A DNA stretch of 9,089 nucleotides from Desulfobacterales bacterium (GTDB lineage: Bacteria; Desulfobacterota; Desulfobacteria; Desulfobacterales; QNYZ01): contig JAOZUU010000078.1 in NCBI GenBank assembly GCA_029938515.1, positions 1 to 9,089 of the forward strand, read 5' to 3'. The notes under the pieces were generated by a model. That model was given only the letters and a program-made list of their open reading frames with translations, ran no database searches and was not told the origin of the DNA. Shown here piece by piece: positions 6,694-9,089 of the stretch (positions are counted from its first letter, which is position 1; every line of letters begins with the position of its first letter). The position numbers and the translations under genes were made by a program.

Positions 6694-7943
6694 TTCAAAA
6701 TAAATATTTTCGGGGATTTCTCTTTGCCCTTTTGATTCTCTTTCCCGGATTAGCCAACCTTTACAAGAACATGGGCAGCGGCACCATGATTCTGCTGACG
6801 CTGGTGGGCCTTGTGGTTGTTTTTCAAAAACCGCGGCCATCGTTTTCCCGTGATGAAAAATGGCTGATGGGCGCATTTGCCGCTTACCTGGGGATTTACC
6901 TGTTCTCGGCGGCCGTCAATTCACTTACCGGCGTGCTGACCGAGATCAGCGGAAAGCATTTTGAGAAGGAAGCCTACCTGTTGACATTTGTCCCGATCTG
7001 CTTTTTTTTCAGGCGGGTTCGCATGCCGGAATGGGTATTGTGGTGGGGCGTCGCTTTAGGGGGTATCTTGGCTGGAAGCTATGCCCTGATCGATTTTGGC
7101 TGGATTGATATTGAATATCGGGTTCGCGGCGCCTACAATCCCATTATGTTCGGCTGTCTTTCCCTGACCATGGCATTCATGGCCATCCAGGGGTATCGTT
7201 ATTTTCGTCGCCGGCATGTATTGCTTTCAATTGTTCCCCTGGCCGGTTTTTTTCTAGGGACGGTTTCCAGTATTTTAACGGGGAGTCGCGGCGCCTGGAT
7301 TGCCATCCCCGCTTTTTTCGGCATCACTTTATTTCATCTGGGAAAGAATCTGAGGCGGCTGGAGCTGGCATTGATCATCGGTACGTTTTGCGTGGCGCTG
7401 TTTGCGGCCTATAATATCCCTGAAACCGGAGTGGCTCAGCGGTTTCAATTCGCCCAGAATGATCTTCAAAAATTCGCAAAAGGAGACGTTACCGTTGGGA
7501 ACAGCGTAGGGTTACGGCTTGCATCCTGGGATGCCTCCTGGCAGATGGTGAAAGATCACCTGTTGTTGGGCATCGGGCCGGGTGGGTACCAGCCGACCAT
7601 TCTGGAAATGTCCCGTCAAGGAAAACTGCCCTATGCGGTCGATGTTTACCATACCCAGCCGCACAGCATCTATTTTGCCGTGCTGGTGGATGGCGGTATC
7701 GTCGGAATTATTATCCTGTTGTTTGTTCTTATCCTGCCGGTTTATATTTTTTTCCACCGGATCAGGGGATCGGGGCCGAATAAACCGGCGGCCTATGCCG
7801 GGCTTGTTCTTGCCGTGGGATATATTCATTTCGGCCTGACCGAAACAATCTTCGGCCGAAACCTGTTTGTTGCATTTTACGTGATTATGCTTGCAATGCT
7901 GCTGACGCTGACATCCAGTCCGAAAGAAGTGAGCGAGAAGTGA
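6690..7943 (+). CDS. O-antigen ligase family (WaaL/Wzy_C) polytopic membrane protein
   Basis: A 417-residue inner-membrane protein with about 11-12 hydrophobic segments, for example near residues 8-24, 31-46, 58-78, 95-108, 114-136, 150-168, 177-196, 203-217, 225-243, 327-356, 366-383 and 391-408. WaaL moves O-polysaccharide from undecaprenyl diphosphate onto lipid A-core in the periplasm. Motifs: TGSRGAW (197-203, R200), the usual start of the Wzy_C domain; a large loop (about 245-325) with GLRLASW (R276) and GIGPGGY (294-300); and His325-Ser326 followed by nine residues, then G336 and G339. This matches the H[NSQ]X9GXX[GTY] signature of WaaL ligases, and R276/H325 fit the loop Arg and His required for ligation. 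The start is ATG 6690, overlapping the GT9 stop, with a good ribosome-binding site. A Wzy polymerase is the main alternative, because the families share a fold, but the His motif and the core-glycosyltransferase neighbours favour ligase. Confidence 0.85.
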   Translation: MIQNKYFRGFLFALLILFPGLANLYKNMGSGTMILLTLVGLVVVFQKPRPSFSRDEKWLMGAFAAYLGIYLFSAAVNSLTGVLTEISGKHFEKEAYLLTFVPICFFFRRVRMPEWVLWWGVALGGILAGSYALIDFGWIDIEYRVRGAYNPIMFGCLSLTMAFMAIQGYRYFRRRHVLLSIVPLAGFFLGTVSSILTGSRGAWIAIPAFFGITLFHLGKNLRRLELALIIGTFCVALFAAYNIPETGVAQRFQFAQNDLQKFAKGDVTVGNSVGLRLASWDASWQMVKDHLLLGIGPGGYQPTILEMSRQGKLPYAVDVYHTQPHSIYFAVLVDGGIVGIIILLFVLILPVYIFFHRIRGSGPNKPAAYAGLVLAVGYIHFGLTETIFGRNLFVAFYVIMLAMLLTLTSSPKEVSEK

Positions 7944-7948
7944 TTTTC

Positions 7949-7970
7949 TCCGGAAGTGATCATTCCCGGA
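7949..7970. terminator. Candidate bidirectional terminator between convergent genes
   Basis: TCCGGAA (7949-7955) pairs with TTCCCGGA (7963-7970) with one bulged C around a 7-nt loop (GTGATCA). It sits in the 32-bp gap between the convergent ligase and DUF3943 stop codons. On the + strand it is followed by ATTGATTATT, a weak T-rich tail; on the - strand it is followed by GAGAAAATCA with no T-tract. Position is right but the terminator is not canonical. Confidence 0.35.
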
Positions 7971-7975
7971 ATTGA

Positions 7976-8944
7976 TTATTCAATGGCAAACCGGATTTGC
8001 ATTCCCACTGTATTTTCCCCCACTAAGGGATATACCTCGATAGGAGAGAAATCGGTCTTCGAAGAATCCGGAGATGATTTGTGGCCGGATGCCTTTCCTA
8101 CGAGTCGTCTTAAAGGGCGAATGATGGATCCAATCGGGTCCATGACGAAACGAGCAGTTCTTCCAAGTATTTTACTGCCCCATAATCTGTTGCCGTTGGA
8201 TATGATTTTGGCTTCAATGGGCAAAAAGATAAACTCGCCTACAAGCCAACCACCGACGGGCGTTAAAATCAGGTCCTGGATAGATGGTTTTTCGGCAAAT
8301 GCTTCCACGCCATATTCATACAGGACATTAGAGACAAAAAAGGAATACCAGAACGATTCCCACTTGGTGTACGCATAATGGCGCGAATGCAGGTAATAAG
8401 TGGCGCCCCAGTAGGGATGCCCGATCCAGTTGAGCCACCAGTCATCCTCATCCCAGACCGGCCCGTTGGAAACATTGTCCCACCATTTTTCACCCAGATC
8501 ACCAAGCGAGTTGCTTTTGTCTTCTTTATCCCAGTTGGATACACTTTCCGGCGCGGCATACAGCAAACCGATTATAATCGCCGCCGGAACGATGAGATAC
8601 CCCGTATCCCGGGCGAGATAGGTATATTTGCCGAACCAGCGGCCTTCGGGGGGATTTAAGGCACTCATGTCGGGATTAAGAGGGATATTGATCGCTTCTG
8701 GCTTGGGGGGGGCATTTTTACCATTTTCCAGGGTAGAGGAGGTGGCGGCCAGTCGGTAGTGATCACGTTCAGTTGCGATTTCCGACCAGGCTGCGGACAG
8801 ATGGGTTTCGGGTAGAAAATTGTATTCCAAGCCCCCAAAGGCCGGGGACGATTGAAAAGAGATGAAAATGGCAATGAAAAGCAACGCGCACCGTTTATTC
8901 TGAATACGCAGTCCTTTCCGCCACAGGCTGATCAATCTTAGCAT
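7976..8944 (-). CDS. Exported DUF3943-type protein of unknown function
   Basis: The frame is open from TTG 9001, but I prefer ATG 8944, giving 322 residues. From that Met, a basic n-region (R3, R9, K10, R12, K16, R17) leads to a hydrophobic core (about 19-31, CALLFIAIFISF) and a likely signal-peptidase site after SPAFG (about 37), so the mature protein is exported. A second hydrophobic segment (about 116-131, YLIVPAAIIIGLLYAA) may be a membrane helix. The middle resembles DUF3943: WWLNWIGHPYWGATYYLHSR (about 169-188), then a Trp/Tyr-rich stretch with SNVLYEYGVEAFAEKPSIQD, and LTPVGGWLVGE ending near 237. The family's function is unknown. Full DUF3943 proteins that I recall are longer, so this may be a short member. 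The last residues (GMQIRFAIE) could be a terminal beta-strand, but an outer-membrane barrel is not shown. It converges on the LPS operon and is transcribed separately. No convincing promoter is visible upstream. Confidence 0.72.
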   Translation of the reverse strand: MLRLISLWRKGLRIQNKRCALLFIAIFISFQSSPAFGGLEYNFLPETHLSAAWSEIATERDHYRLAATSSTLENGKNAPPKPEAINIPLNPDMSALNPPEGRWFGKYTYLARDTGYLIVPAAIIIGLLYAAPESVSNWDKEDKSNSLGDLGEKWWDNVSNGPVWDEDDWWLNWIGHPYWGATYYLHSRHYAYTKWESFWYSFFVSNVLYEYGVEAFAEKPSIQDLILTPVGGWLVGEFIFLPIEAKIISNGNRLWGSKILGRTARFVMDPIGSIIRPLRRLVGKASGHKSSPDSSKTDFSPIEVYPLVGENTVGMQIRFAIE

Positions 8945-8970
8945 GAATGAATGGGGTCTCTCTTCTCGAA

Positions 8971-9034
8971 AACTGACAATTTTATTAAGCGACCATCTCA
9001 AATCAGCATCAGCCTGTCAAGCGGGTTGTCAGTT
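8971..9034. promoter_or_regulatory. 9-bp inverted repeat plus TGTCA half-sites upstream of the DUF3943 gene (possible operator)
   Basis: AACTGACAA (8971-8979) and TTGTCAGTT (9026-9034) are perfect complements 46 bp apart, 27 bases or more upstream of the preferred start at 8944. Between them is a further CTGTCAA (9014-9020), and the palindrome-like ATTGTCAAT closes the window (9081-9089). The TGTCA/TGACA core thus appears four times in about 120 bp. They could be regulator-binding sites. The TGTCAA copies read as TTGACA (-35-like) on the gene's strand, but no matching -10 box is found. Confidence 0.35.
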
Positions 9035-9089
9035 GGTTTTGATTTTATGGGCTGGATAACTTCCTAAATTCTTCAGGGATATTGTCAAT

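Noticed and set aside
7956..8659. Two plus-strand open frames (140 and 93 codons) at 7956-8378 and 8378-8659
   Set aside because: They are antisense to the DUF3943-type gene, which has a signal peptide and family motifs. The plus-strand translations look like no protein family.
8945..9001. N-terminal extension of the DUF3943-type gene to TTG 9001
   Set aside because: It would put 19 extra residues before an already adequate signal-peptide n-region, uses a rare start codon, and has no good ribosome-binding site. It is not excluded.
9015..9020. TTGACA on the minus strand as the -35 box for the DUF3943-type gene
   Set aside because: At 16-18 bp spacing the -10 position reads around GATGGT, with no acceptable TATAAT match.

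Overview
The window looks like ordinary chromosome from a Gram-negative bacterium, most likely a Desulfobacterota (deltaproteobacterial, Desulfobacteraceae-like) lineage. That placement is an inference. It rests on LPS-assembly genes, moderate GC with AT-rich intergenic gaps, short heptamer tandem repeats in those gaps, and the gene families present. No RNA genes, CRISPR array, insertion sequence or phage gene could be recognised.

Layout, left to right. (1) Positions 1-497 hold the C-terminal half of a YhcC/TIGR01212-type radical SAM protein whose start lies outside the window. (2) A near-consensus sigma-70 promoter (TTGAAA-N17-TATAAT, 505-533) sits just behind it and should drive the next gene through a leader of about 70 nt. 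(3) Positions 611-3616 encode a 1001-residue PEP-synthase-like protein. It has two receiver-like domains at the N terminus (the first lacks the phospho-acceptor Asp), a PPDK_N-type ATP-binding domain with its nucleotide-contacting residues intact, and a conserved C-terminal region of about 200 residues. It lacks both the phosphohistidine swivel domain and the PEP/pyruvate barrel of true PEP synthases. (4) Two bases later comes a WaaE/KdtX-like family 2 glycosyltransferase (3619-4413). (5) A 163-nt gap contains a (ATCCAGC)4 tandem repeat and a hairpin directly before the next start codon. (6) Three overlapping genes follow: a CDP-glycerol glycerophosphotransferase-like enzyme (4577-5608), a family 9 (heptosyltransferase-type) glycosyltransferase (about 5605-6693) and an O-antigen ligase-type membrane protein (6690-7943). 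(7) On the opposite strand, converging on these, is a secreted DUF3943-type protein (7976-8944), with a cluster of TGTCA/TGACA elements upstream of it.

Functionally, the four central genes (GT2, glycerophosphotransferase-like, GT9, ligase) read as an LPS core-building and O-antigen-attachment module. The first three enzymes would modify the lipid A-core acceptor on the cytoplasmic side. The polytopic ligase would join undecaprenyl-linked polymer to it on the periplasmic side. The PEP-synthase-like signalling/phosphotransfer protein is probably co-transcribed with the GT2, but its role there is unknown.

The most interesting item is this PEP-synthase-like protein: an intact ATP-phosphotransfer module with no recognisable acceptor domain, fused to response-regulator-like domains. 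The family appears to be widespread but functionally undescribed. I found no clear evidence of a wholly new multi-gene system.
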